Positions 1-5,065 of a DNA stretch of 5,065 bases are shown in pieces. Every line of letters begins with the position of its first letter. Position 1 is the stretch's first letter. This DNA comes from Actinomycetes bacterium. GTDB lineage: Bacteria; Actinomycetota; Acidimicrobiia; Acidimicrobiales; RAAP-2. Under the pieces are notes generated by a model. The model worked only from the letters and a program-made list of their open reading frames with translations. It was not told the origin of the DNA and ran no database searches. A program made the position numbers and the translations under genes. The DNA is taken from positions 1 through 5,065 of the forward strand of contig JAJYPU010000139.1 in the NCBI GenBank assembly GCA_021795095.1, given 5' to 3'.

Positions 1-156
1 GTGCGCGCGACGACGCCGACGATGCTCGAGGTGACCCTGACCGACGCCTGGGTCTGGGACATGTACCGCGCCGCCCGGTTCGTTCCCTCAGTGCGAGTGC
101 TCACGTTCCGCGACGTCAACATCGAGCGGCTCCCCAAGGAAGACCTCCAGCCCTGA
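1..156 (+). CDS. DUF2469 family protein, C-terminal end (partial)
   Basis: An open frame enters from the left edge and stops at TGA 154-156, giving 51 visible residues; the start lies outside the window. The visible part carries the stretch LTDAWVWDMYRAARFVPSVR followed by VLTFRDVNIERLPKEDL. This matches what I remember of the conserved C-terminus of DUF2469 proteins such as mycobacterial Rv2901c (consensus roughly DAWVWDMYRPARFVK, then VTFKDVN). The family is about 100 residues long, so about half is missing. Its function is unknown to me. In mycobacteria it lies just downstream of rnhB (ribonuclease HII), so rnhB may lie to the left here, but that is inference. The next gene starts one base after the stop, so the two are probably co-transcribed. 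The family call rests on memory of the motif, not a search. Confidence 0.85.
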   Translation: MRATTPTMLEVTLTDAWVWDMYRAARFVPSVRVLTFRDVNIERLPKEDLQP

Positions 157-157
157 C

Positions 158-628
158 ATGGAGATGACCCACGTCGTGCTCGCGGTCACCGACCTGGTCC
201 GACTGGACACGCGAGGTGGCGGACCCGTCGTGGCGTCGGTGCCCGACGGCGACGTCGTGGTGGCTCTGGGAGCCCGTGACCCGTCACTCGGGCCACTCGG
301 CCCCTGGTTGGTCGTCGGCCAGGACTACCCGGCGTCGATGGCCGCTCGCGACATCGCGACGCTCAGCTGGCTCGGAGACTTCGATCACGTCGTGATCGAC
401 GGTGAGCGGGCGAGTGAGCAGGCCGCCGTGGTGCGCGCGATGCTGACCGACGACGAGGTGAACCTCGCGACCGACGTCTTGACGGTGCGCGGGGCGTACA
501 ACCGTCCGGCCCCGCCCCGGCTAATCACCGTCTGGTACACCGTGGACGGCCACCTCGGCGATGGCTCGAGCGTGCTCTACGGCGTGCCGGTCGAGGCCAC
601 GGACACCGCGCGTCACTTCCACGATTAG
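158..628 (+). CDS. Short luciferase-like (LLM) oxidoreductase-related protein, function uncertain
   Basis: This is a 156-residue protein. Two stretches resemble luciferase-like monooxygenases (SsuD / F420-dependent LLM superfamily). Residues 57-69 (YPASMAARDIATL) recall the ARDLATLDxLSGGR region. Residues 90-126 (AVVRAMLTDDEVN, then RGAYNRPAPPRLITVW) recall the segment 'LRALLTGEEVxxxGxxxxLRGAxxRPAPPxPIPVW'. LLM proteins usually have about 300 residues in a TIM barrel, so this would be a shortened or heavily diverged member, and activity is doubtful. There is no signal peptide or membrane segment. The start at ATG 158 is chosen because it follows the upstream stop by one base. ATG 164 is an in-frame alternative, and neither has a well-spaced Shine-Dalgarno (AAGGAAG at 136-142 is too far). 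The gene probably belongs to the DUF2469 operon. It ends 14 bases from the stop of the convergent PPOX gene. I am fairly sure it is coding and much less sure of the family. Confidence 0.7.
   Translation: MEMTHVVLAVTDLVRLDTRGGGPVVASVPDGDVVVALGARDPSLGPLGPWLVVGQDYPASMAARDIATLSWLGDFDHVVIDGERASEQAAVVRAMLTDDEVNLATDVLTVRGAYNRPAPPRLITVWYTVDGHLGDGSSVLYGVPVEATDTARHFHD
381..399. repeat. Perfect 19-bp inverted repeat inside the LLM-like gene
   Basis: TCGATCACG and CGTGATCGA are exact 9-base reverse complements around a single central T. The element lies inside codons for FDHVVID (residues 75-81) of the LLM-like protein. It could be a protein-binding palindrome or simply a result of GC-rich codon choice. 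A hairpin is not expected because there is no loop. No other copy of the full element was seen in the window. Confidence 0.5.
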
Positions 629-642
629 CGGGGAAGCGTCGA

Positions 643-1044
643 CTACTCCGGCTGGGCGGCGATCCGGTCGGGGCGGATGCGCACCGTGACGCGGACCTCA
701 CCCTCGCGGCGATGCGGGTAGGTGTCCACGTCGAGATACTTCTTGGCGAGCCGGTCGATGACCTCGTCGGCGCCGTCGGTCGTAAAGCCGACCACGGTGC
801 CGCGAAGCGCAATCGCGACGTAGGGGTTGTCCGGGTCAGTGAGCGACACCGCCACGCGGGGGTCCGACGCTAGATTGCGCGCCTTAGCCCGTCCGAGGGA
901 CGTGTTGATGATCACGTCGTCACCGTCGAGTTCGACCCACACGGGGGTCACGTTGGGGGATCCGTCGGGTGAGAGGCTCGCGACATGGGCGAGGACCCGC
1001 TTGGCGAAGATGGCGCGCGAGGCGTCGGTGAAGGTGTCGGTCAC
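643..1044 (-). CDS. PPOX-class, probably F420-dependent oxidoreductase
   Basis: This 133-residue protein has the split beta-barrel fold pattern of the pyridoxamine 5'-phosphate oxidase-like family, subgroup Rv1155/TIGR03618 (PPOX class F420-dependent). Visible hallmarks are HVASLSPDGSPNVTPVWVE (residues 20-38), INTSLGRAKARNLASDPRVA (46-65), the DPDNPY turn (70-75), RGTV (81-84) and RLAKKYLDVDTYP (98-110) near the C-terminus. Members bind F420 or FMN and reduce varied substrates in the cytosol; the substrate cannot be read from the sequence. The start is GTG 1042-1044, because AAAGGAG sits four bases upstream and family homology begins there. The open frame runs on upstream to 1275, but that part is antisense to nfo and shows no family sequence. 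The gene is divergent from nfo (46-bp gap) and convergent with the LLM-like gene (14-bp gap). The F420 assignment fits an actinobacterium but is inferred from family resemblance. Confidence 0.9.
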   Translation of the reverse strand: MTDTFTDASRAIFAKRVLAHVASLSPDGSPNVTPVWVELDGDDVIINTSLGRAKARNLASDPRVAVSLTDPDNPYVAIALRGTVVGFTTDGADEVIDRLAKKYLDVDTYPHRREGEVRVTVRIRPDRIAAQPE

Positions 1045-1048
1045 GGCA

Positions 1049-1055
1049 CTCCTTT
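1049..1055 (-). promoter_or_regulatory. Ribosome-binding site of the PPOX gene
   Basis: Read on the minus strand, AAAGGAG lies four bases before the GTG start at 1044. This is the evidence that fixes the start of the PPOX gene at GTG rather than at upstream in-frame ATG codons. Confidence 0.8.
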
Positions 1056-1083
1056 GGGTCGGTTGTTCTGACCCTAGTAGTTT
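1054..1083 (+). promoter_or_regulatory. nfo: Possible leaderless promoter for the nfo-fumC-dehydratase operon
   Basis: A TANNNT-type -10 element, TAGTTT (1078-1083), ends seven bases before the nfo ATG. That is the spacing expected if transcription starts at the A of ATG. A weak -35 candidate, TTGGGT (1054-1059), lies 18 bases further upstream. No Shine-Dalgarno precedes the nfo ATG (the bases just before it are TTTTGTCGTT), which fits a leaderless mRNA, common in actinobacteria. The -35 match is poor, so only the -10 and the missing ribosome-binding site carry weight. This is inference from sequence. Confidence 0.4.
1056..1074. promoter_or_regulatory. Inverted repeat GGGTC-N9-GACCC in the divergent promoter region
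   Basis: Exact 5-base half-sites lie at 1056-1060 and 1070-1074, in the 46-bp gap between the divergent PPOX and nfo genes. On the plus-strand RNA the arms extend to seven pairs with one G-U pair and a UUGUU loop. The repeat sits between the proposed -35 and -10 of nfo and directly abuts the PPOX ribosome-binding site. It could therefore be an operator acting on both genes or a small hairpin in the PPOX leader. The half-sites are short, so chance is possible. Confidence 0.4.
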
Positions 1084-1090
1084 TGTCGTT

Positions 1091-1993
1091 ATGAACATCG
1101 GTGCGCACGTGCGCGGCGGCGGGACGCTGATCCCGTCGCTGGACGCTGGGGTGGCCATCGGTGCGACCTCGATCCAGGTCTTTGTCCAGAGCCCGCGGAT
1201 GTGGAAACCGAGCCAGTACGCGCCAGCGGTCCTCGAGGCGTACCGCGAGGCCCAGCGCGACCACCCGAGCATCACCGATACGTTCTGTCACGCGACGTAC
1301 CTCATCAACCTCGCGACCGCTGACCCCGAGCTCTACGAGAAGTCCGTCGCGGCACTCACCCACAACTTGCGCGTGGGACGCGCCATGGGCGCCTCAGGGG
1401 TCATTTTGCACGTCGGCAGCCACAAGGGCGCGGGCTTCGACGAGGTCGTGGACCAGGTCGTCGGCGCGTTCGCCCGGGCCATGGACGACGCGGGGGCGAC
1501 CGATACGCGCTGCCCGATCCTGATCGAGAACGCCGCCGGCGCCGGGGGGACGGTCGGGCGCAGTCTTGAGGAGATTGAGGCCCTCCTCGAAGCCAGCGGC
1601 AACGACGAGCGACTCGGGATCTGCCTGGACACCCAGCACCTCTTCGCGAGCGGCGTCGACTACGCAACGCCGAGCGCCGCGCGCCGACTAATCCGAGACG
1701 TCGAGCAGCGCATCGGTGTTGAGCGGTTGCGCTGCCTGCACCTGAACGACTCCAAGACAGCCTTCGGCTCGAACCGTGACCGACACGCGAACATCGGCGA
1801 GGGCGAGATCGGCGAGGCGGGACTCGCCGCACTCGTCGGACACCCCAAGGTGCGCGAACTGCCGCTCCTGCTCGAGGTGCCGGGCGACGGCGACGGACCG
1901 CGCGGTGAGGACGTGGTCGCCGCGCGCGCGGTCGTCGAGCGCGGCGTCGCGCTCTATCGTCGAGGCGGGGCGAAATCGATGGAAACCAAGTAG
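1091..1993 (+). CDS. nfo: Deoxyribonuclease IV (endonuclease IV, AP endonuclease)
   Basis: This 300-residue protein (E. coli Nfo has 285) is a zinc-dependent apurinic/apyrimidinic endonuclease. It cuts DNA 5' to abasic sites and removes blocked 3' ends in base-excision repair. The TIM-barrel family signatures are clear: [11 protein letters not shown] at the start, [10 protein letters not shown] (66-75), ILHVGSHKG (105-113), LIENAAGAG (144-152), [13 protein letters not shown] (178-190), LHLNDSK (216-222), [12 protein letters not shown] (230-241) and LLLEVP (259-264). All nine trinuclear zinc ligands seem present: H67, H107, E146, D180, H183, H217, D230, H232 and E262, equivalent to E. coli H69 through E261. 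The ATG at 1091 is chosen because family homology begins exactly there; the frame stays open upstream to 827 only through the antisense PPOX gene. No Shine-Dalgarno is visible, so translation may be leaderless. It is the first gene of an operon with fumC, which starts 8 nt downstream. Confidence 0.97.
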   Translation: MNIGAHVRGGGTLIPSLDAGVAIGATSIQVFVQSPRMWKPSQYAPAVLEAYREAQRDHPSITDTFCHATYLINLATADPELYEKSVAALTHNLRVGRAMGASGVILHVGSHKGAGFDEVVDQVVGAFARAMDDAGATDTRCPILIENAAGAGGTVGRSLEEIEALLEASGNDERLGICLDTQHLFASGVDYATPSAARRLIRDVEQRIGVERLRCLHLNDSKTAFGSNRDRHANIGEGEIGEAGLAALVGHPKVRELPLLLEVPGDGDGPRGEDVVAARAVVERGVALYRRGGAKSMETK

Positions 1994-1997
1994 GAGG
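1992..1997 (+). promoter_or_regulatory. fumC: fumC ribosome-binding site overlapping the nfo stop codon
   Basis: AGGAGG begins inside the nfo stop codon TAG (1991-1993) and lies four bases before the fumC ATG. This strong, near-consensus site fixes the fumC start. It contrasts with the absent site at nfo, so fumC may be translated more strongly than the first gene and partly coupled to it. Confidence 0.85.
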
Positions 1998-2001
1998 AAC
2001 G

Positions 2002-3390
2002 ATGACCAACGTGCGGATCGAATCAGACACTATGGGCACGATTGAGGTGCCCGCCGAGCGATACTGGGGTGCCCAGACCGAGCGGAGCCTCCACCACTTC
2101 GCCATCAGCCACGAGACGATGCCCCCAGCGCTCATCCGGGCCTTTGGAATCTTGAAGCTCGCCTCGGCGCGGGTCAACCACGACCTGGGCAAACTCGACG
2201 CCGAGCGCGCCGAGCTCATTGAGCGCGCCGCCGGTGAGGTCATCGACGGATCGCTCGCGGGGGAGTTCCCACTGCGCATCTGGCAGACCGGGTCGGGCAC
2301 CCAGACGAACATGAACGTCAACGAAGTGATCTCGAACCGCGCCATCGAGCTGGCCGGCGGCGAGCGCGGCTCGAAGGATCCCGTGCACCCCAACGACCAC
2401 GTGAACATGTCCCAGTCGTCCAATGACACCTTCCCCACGGCGATGCACATCGCCGCCGTCATGGAGATCACGGGTCGGCTCGTCCCCTCGGTCGCTCGCC
2501 TGCGCGACGCGCTCGACGAGAAGGCGCGCGCCTACGAAGGGGTGACCAAGATCGGTCGGACCCACCTGATGGACGCCGTACCGCTCACACTCGGCCAGGA
2601 GTTCTCGGGGTACGTCGCCCAGCTCGACGCCGACCTAGAACGGCTGAACGCGGTCCTACCTGGGCTCTACGAACTCGCCGCCGGTGGCACCGCGGTGGGC
2701 ACCGGACTGAACACGCACCCCGAGTTCGGTGAGCGGGTCGCCGCCGCCATCGCCGCGCTGACTGGCCAGCCGTTCGTGACCGCCCCGAACAAGTTCGCCG
2801 CGCTGGCCGCGCACGACGCGCTGGTCTTCGCGCACGGCGCCATCAAGACCCTGGCGGCGAGCCTCATCAAGGTGGCCGACGACCTGCGTTGGCTCGGCTC
2901 GGGTCCCCGGTCGGGACTCGGCGAGTTACGTCTGCCCGAGAACGAGCCCGGTAGCTCAATCATGCCCGGCAAGGTCAATCCGACCCAGTCCGAGGCCATG
3001 ATCATGGTCGGGATCCAGGTGTACGCGAACGACACCGCAGTCGCGATGGCCGACTCCCGGGGCAACCTCGAGCTCAACGTCGCCAAGCCCGTGATCATCC
3101 ACAACTTCTGCAACTCGATCGATCTGCTGACCGACGCCTGTGACCGGTTCCGTGAGTTCTGCGTCGAGGGACTCGAGCCCGACTACGAGCAGATTGACCA
3201 CCACCTGCGCAACAGCCTGATGCTGGTCACGGCCCTCAATCCGATCATCGGCTACGACAAGGCCGCCAAGGTCGCCAAGAAGGCCCACCACGAGCGCACG
3301 ACGTTGCGCGAGGCCGCCCTCGCCCTCGGCTTCCTGTCGGCTGAGGAGTTCGACGCCGCCGTGGTACCCGAGGCCATGACTCACCCGTGA
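2002..3390 (+). CDS. fumC: Class II fumarate hydratase (fumarase C)
   Basis: This 462-residue protein (E. coli FumC has 467) interconverts fumarate and L-malate in the TCA cycle. It is a cytosolic homotetramer of the fumarase/aspartase superfamily. The substrate-site blocks are intact and keep E. coli numbering: [14 protein letters not shown] (96-109), [10 protein letters not shown] (137-146), [17 protein letters not shown] (185-201) with H188, and the superfamily signature [13 protein letters not shown] (317-329) with catalytic S318, K324 and N326. The second-site residues H129, N131 and D132 are also present. Aspartase and argininosuccinate lyase belong to the same superfamily, but the overall sequence, including [11 protein letters not shown] and the N-terminal YWGAQTERS, fits fumarase C best. 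It follows nfo by 8 nt with a strong ribosome-binding site, and its TGA overlaps the GTG of the next gene. Class II fumarases need no iron-sulfur cluster and so resist oxidants; this is known for the family. Confidence 0.98.
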   Translation: MTNVRIESDTMGTIEVPAERYWGAQTERSLHHFAISHETMPPALIRAFGILKLASARVNHDLGKLDAERAELIERAAGEVIDGSLAGEFPLRIWQTGSGTQTNMNVNEVISNRAIELAGGERGSKDPVHPNDHVNMSQSSNDTFPTAMHIAAVMEITGRLVPSVARLRDALDEKARAYEGVTKIGRTHLMDAVPLTLGQEFSGYVAQLDADLERLNAVLPGLYELAAGGTAVGTGLNTHPEFGERVAAAIAALTGQPFVTAPNKFAALAAHDALVFAHGAIKTLAASLIKVADDLRWLGSGPRSGLGELRLPENEPGSSIMPGKVNPTQSEAMIMVGIQVYANDTAVAMADSRGNLELNVAKPVIIHNFCNSIDLLTDACDRFREFCVEGLEPDYEQIDHHLRNSLMLVTALNPIIGYDKAAKVAKKAHHERTTLREAALALGFLSAEEFDAAVVPEAMTHP

Positions 3391-3686
3391 GGCCACCGAG
3401 GCTGACGGACGACGAGGTGCGTGACTGGCTCGTCACGCATCCGTCGTGGCGGCTGGCCGAGGGCCACCTCGTGGCGGACTGGCATTTGCCCAGTCACCGG
3501 GAGGCCGCTCAGCTGGTCGTCGATCAGGTACCGATAGCCGATGGGCTCGATCACCACGCGGTCGTAACGCTCGTCTATCGTGACGTGCGCGTCGAACTGT
3601 GGACGCACGACCGCGACGGCCTGACCGAACTCGACCTCGCCTATGCCGACGCCCTCGACGAGCTGACCGGCCGGTCGGGGGCATAA
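3387..3686 (+). CDS. Pterin-4a-carbinolamine dehydratase (PCD/DCoH family)
   Basis: This 99-residue protein matches the small PCD fold, usually about 95-110 residues, which dehydrates 4a-hydroxytetrahydrobiopterin in pterin cofactor recycling. The N-terminal [10 protein letters not shown] (6-15) and PSWRL (19-23) fit the family pattern. The active-site motif is D52-x3-H56-H57, then H74 in [12 protein letters not shown], with the 17-residue spacing between the second and third histidine that is usual for the family. Alanine follows HH where proline is common. The GTG start overlaps the fumC stop (GTGA at 3387-3390), so translation is probably coupled by reinitiation; GAGG at 3370-3373 is too distant to be a good ribosome-binding site. 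No phenylalanine hydroxylase is in the window, so its physiological substrate is unclear. Many bacterial PCD-like proteins occur without that enzyme and may act in other pterin or molybdopterin contexts. The stop TAA abuts the stop of convergent pspAB with no gap. Confidence 0.92.
   Translation: MRPPRLTDDEVRDWLVTHPSWRLAEGHLVADWHLPSHREAAQLVVDQVPIADGLDHHAVVTLVYRDVRVELWTHDRDGLTELDLAYADALDELTGRSGA
3665..3676. repeat. 12-bp palindrome GACCGGCCGGTC near the dehydratase stop
   Basis: This perfect palindrome ends eight bases before the dehydratase TAA (3684-3686), next to the zero-gap convergent junction. With no loop and no following U-run it is not a terminator. It encodes residues near the C-terminus (LTGRSG region) and may be chance in GC-rich DNA. 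Confidence 0.35.
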
Positions 3687-4262
3687 TCAGTTGACGGGGA
3701 CCTCCCAGAGGGCCATCCAGCGAGACAGGTCCTTCTCGATGGGTAGGTCCTTGTCGAGAAAGGATCGGACTCGGAGTTCGAGTTCGTTGTCGCGTTGTTC
3801 TGGGCCGGTTGGCGCAAAGGGGTAGAAGGTGCCCTGCTTCAAGAGATAGACGAGTCGCACGGGACCGTCGCCCGGCGGTGTCTTGGGCACGAAACCGAAC
3901 ACGGCGCAGAGCAGCCGGGCGCCGAGGCCGTTCTCGACCATGGAGGTGTCCGCGCCGTGGATCCGGGTGACCAGGGTGGAGATGTCGGTGTCGTGGATCA
4001 CGATCCAGCGGAACCCGAAACGGTCGGTGGTGAACGTGACGTCACTCGCCGTCTCATCGAAGTTGAGCAGCTGCTTGATGTCCTCATCGGTGGCGGTGGA
4101 GGTCTCGCCGCTGCCGGCCTTGAAGCAGAGGCCCGCCTGGCCCGAGGTGACCAGCTCGAGCTCGCTCTCGAGGGTGAGGGCCGCCGTGGGCAGCGCGAAG
4201 AGGTTGTCGAGCTTCGGTGCGACCTGTTTGGTGCGCCCGAAGAGCGTGTCGCGCAGTCCCAC
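3687..4262 (-). CDS. pspAB: PspA-associated protein PspAB
   Basis: This 191-residue soluble protein has no signal peptide or membrane helix. It matches what I recall of PspAB, a protein tied by gene neighbourhood to PspA and HtpX in actinobacteria. Family-like stretches are GLRDTLFGRTK (2-12), LDNLFALPTAALTLE (18-32), GLCFKAGSG (44-52), DRFGFRWIVI (80-89), a short LLCAVFGF block, VRLVYLLKQGTFYPFAP (135-151) and the C-terminal DLPIEKDLSRWMALWEVP. The molecular function is unknown; a role in the envelope-stress response is inferred from neighbours. The start is GTG 4260-4262, sharing one base with the htpX stop (TAGTG), which implies translational coupling; no Shine-Dalgarno is visible. The upstream htpX gene strongly supports the call. 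No pspA or pspAA is visible here; they may lie beyond the right edge or elsewhere. Confidence 0.87.
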   Translation of the reverse strand: MGLRDTLFGRTKQVAPKLDNLFALPTAALTLESELELVTSGQAGLCFKAGSGETSTATDEDIKQLLNFDETASDVTFTTDRFGFRWIVIHDTDISTLVTRIHGADTSMVENGLGARLLCAVFGFVPKTPPGDGPVRLVYLLKQGTFYPFAPTGPEQRDNELELRVRSFLDKDLPIEKDLSRWMALWEVPVN

Positions 4263-5065
4263 TAGCCGTTCAACTGGCGCTCGAGCTTGTTCAGCTGGTC
4301 GAGACGCACCTCGAGCGACGGGTGGGTCGAGAACAGCGAGGCCGCCGTCCCGCTCGCCAAGGCCGGCGCAAAGAAGAAAGCGTTCATCCCCTCAGCCTGG
4401 CGCAGGTCAGTCCGGGGGATCCGGCCGATGTCGCCGGTGATGTGCACGAGCGCGCTCGCGAGCACGCTGGGCTTGCCGATGAGGATCGCCCCGGAGCGGT
4501 CGGCCGCGAGTTCGCGGTACCGCGAGAGCGCCATCGTCAGGAGATAGGCGATCACGTAGACGAGGAGCGAGACGAGCCAGGTGATCATCTCGAGCAACAC
4601 GAGGTTCTCACCGTCGCGGCTGCGCCCGCCACCTGAGAACATCGCACCCCACATGGCGATACGGCTGATCAGCCCGGCCAGCATGCCTACGCCCGAGGCG
4701 ATCGTCATGACCGCGACGTCGCGGTGGGCCACGTGGCTCAACTCGTGGGCGAGCACGGCCTCGAGTTCCTCGTCACTGAGTCGTCGCATAAGCCCGCGCG
4801 TCGCGCAGATCACGGCGTGGTTCGGGTTGCGACCCGTGGCGAAGGCGTTGGGCATGTCCATCTCGGCGACGCCGACTCGGGGCTTGGGCATGTTTGCGAG
4901 CAGGCAAAGCCGATCGACGATCTCGTGCAGGTGCGGCTCTTGGGCGGGGGTGACCTCGTGGGCGTGCATCGAGAACATCGCGATCTTGTCCGAGAAGTAG
5001 TACTGGGACACGAGTGCGACGCCGGCGATGACGACGACAAGCAGGGTTGAGACGCCGAGGCGCAA
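4262..5065 (-). CDS. htpX: Membrane zinc metalloprotease HtpX (M48 family), N-terminus outside the window
   Basis: 267 residues are visible. HtpX proteins have about 285-295, so roughly the first 20-30 residues, including the first membrane helix, lie beyond the right edge; the TTG at the edge is not the true start. HtpX degrades damaged or misfolded membrane proteins from the cytoplasmic face, working alongside FtsH. The M48 signature is intact, with visible-residue numbers: HELSH at 107-111 (4733-4747) supplies two zinc-binding histidines and the catalytic glutamate E108, and SRYRELAADRSGA (181-193) supplies the third ligand E185. Hydrophobic segments lie at about 5-20, 119-143 and 154-178. 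The YYFSDKIA (22-29) and AFATGRNPNHAVICATRGL (74-92) blocks are typical of HtpX. The C-terminal STHPSLEVRLDQL is also characteristic. pspAB follows with a one-base overlap, forming a stress-response pair. The promoter is outside the window. Confidence 0.97.
   Translation of the reverse strand: MRLGVSTLLVVVIAGVALVSQYYFSDKIAMFSMHAHEVTPAQEPHLHEIVDRLCLLANMPKPRVGVAEMDMPNAFATGRNPNHAVICATRGLMRRLSDEELEAVLAHELSHVAHRDVAVMTIASGVGMLAGLISRIAMWGAMFSGGGRSRDGENLVLLEMITWLVSLLVYVIAYLLTMALSRYRELAADRSGAILIGKPSVLASALVHITGDIGRIPRTDLRQAEGMNAFFFAPALASGTAASLFSTHPSLEVRLDQLNKLERQLNG

Noticed and set aside
1056..1084. Reading GGGTC-N9-GACCC plus the TTTT at 1081-1084 as an intrinsic terminator
   Set aside because: No plus-strand gene ends just upstream, the stem has only five perfect pairs, and six bases separate it from a four-base T run; an operator or leader hairpin is more plausible.
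827..1090. N-terminal extension of nfo up to 827
   Set aside because: The 88 extra codons are antisense to PPOX; endonuclease IV homology begins exactly at MNIGAH, codon 1091.
1045..1275. N-terminal extension of the PPOX gene up to 1275
   Set aside because: The extra residues are antisense to the conserved start of nfo and show no PPOX similarity, while the GTG at 1044 has a good Shine-Dalgarno.
1401..2471. Long minus-strand open frame (356 codons) opposite nfo and fumC
   Set aside because: It is antisense to two highly conserved genes, is rich in Arg/Pro/Ser/Ala low-complexity sequence typical of GC-rich shadow frames, and shows no recognisable domain.
3703..3713. CCTC-CCA-GAGG mini hairpin near the pspAB 3' end
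   Set aside because: A four-pair stem without a U-run inside coding sequence cannot be supported as a terminator.
3994..4007. TGGATC-AC-GATCCA inverted repeat inside pspAB
   Set aside because: Arms of six bases with a two-base centre are common by chance in 5 kb and fall in ordinary codons for WIVIHD.
3795..4636. Several plus-strand open frames (3795-4265, 3883-4440, 4217-4636) opposite pspAB and htpX
   Set aside because: They overlap real genes on the other strand, have no family motifs, and their composition fits shadow frames in GC-rich DNA.

Overview
The window is GC-rich, tightly packed chromosomal DNA from a high-GC actinobacterium. Three things point there: a DUF2469-type protein (an actinobacterial family, Rv2901c-like in mycobacteria), an F420-type PPOX flavin/deazaflavin oxidoreductase, and an HtpX gene paired with PspAB, a PspA-associated protein typical of actinobacteria. 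I cannot place it more finely; a non-streptomycete lineage such as Acidimicrobiia is a guess. There are no mobile elements, tRNA/rRNA genes, CRISPR arrays or long repeats. The longest stretch without a gene is 46 bases.

Layout. (1) 1-628, plus strand: the tail of a DUF2469 protein, then after one base a 156-residue protein that looks like a shortened or divergent luciferase-like (LLM) oxidoreductase. (2) 643-1044, minus strand: a PPOX-class, probably F420-dependent oxidoreductase with a good Shine-Dalgarno, convergent with the previous gene. (3) 1045-1090: a divergent promoter region with an inverted repeat (GGGTC-N9-GACCC) and a possible leaderless promoter for the plus-strand genes. (4) 1091-3686, plus strand: a tight operon of nfo (endonuclease IV, abasic-site DNA repair), fumC (class II fumarase, TCA cycle) and a pterin-4a-carbinolamine dehydratase. 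nfo and fumC are 8 nt apart, with the fumC ribosome-binding site starting inside the nfo stop codon. fumC and the dehydratase overlap at GTGA. (5) 3687-5065, minus strand: htpX (membrane zinc protease, start outside the window) followed by pspAB, joined by a one-base TAGTG overlap. This pair converges on the dehydratase gene with zero intervening bases.

Working together: htpX and pspAB form a plausible envelope-stress or membrane quality-control module. The nfo-fumC-dehydratase operon joins housekeeping genes with no obvious shared pathway. One speculative link is oxidative-damage tolerance, through repair of abasic sites and an iron-sulfur-free fumarase. All catalytic residues I could check in Nfo, FumC, HtpX and the dehydratase are present. 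The window is mostly ordinary conserved gene content; I found no clear evidence of an undescribed system. The least explained items are the short LLM-like protein and the small divergent regulatory region.
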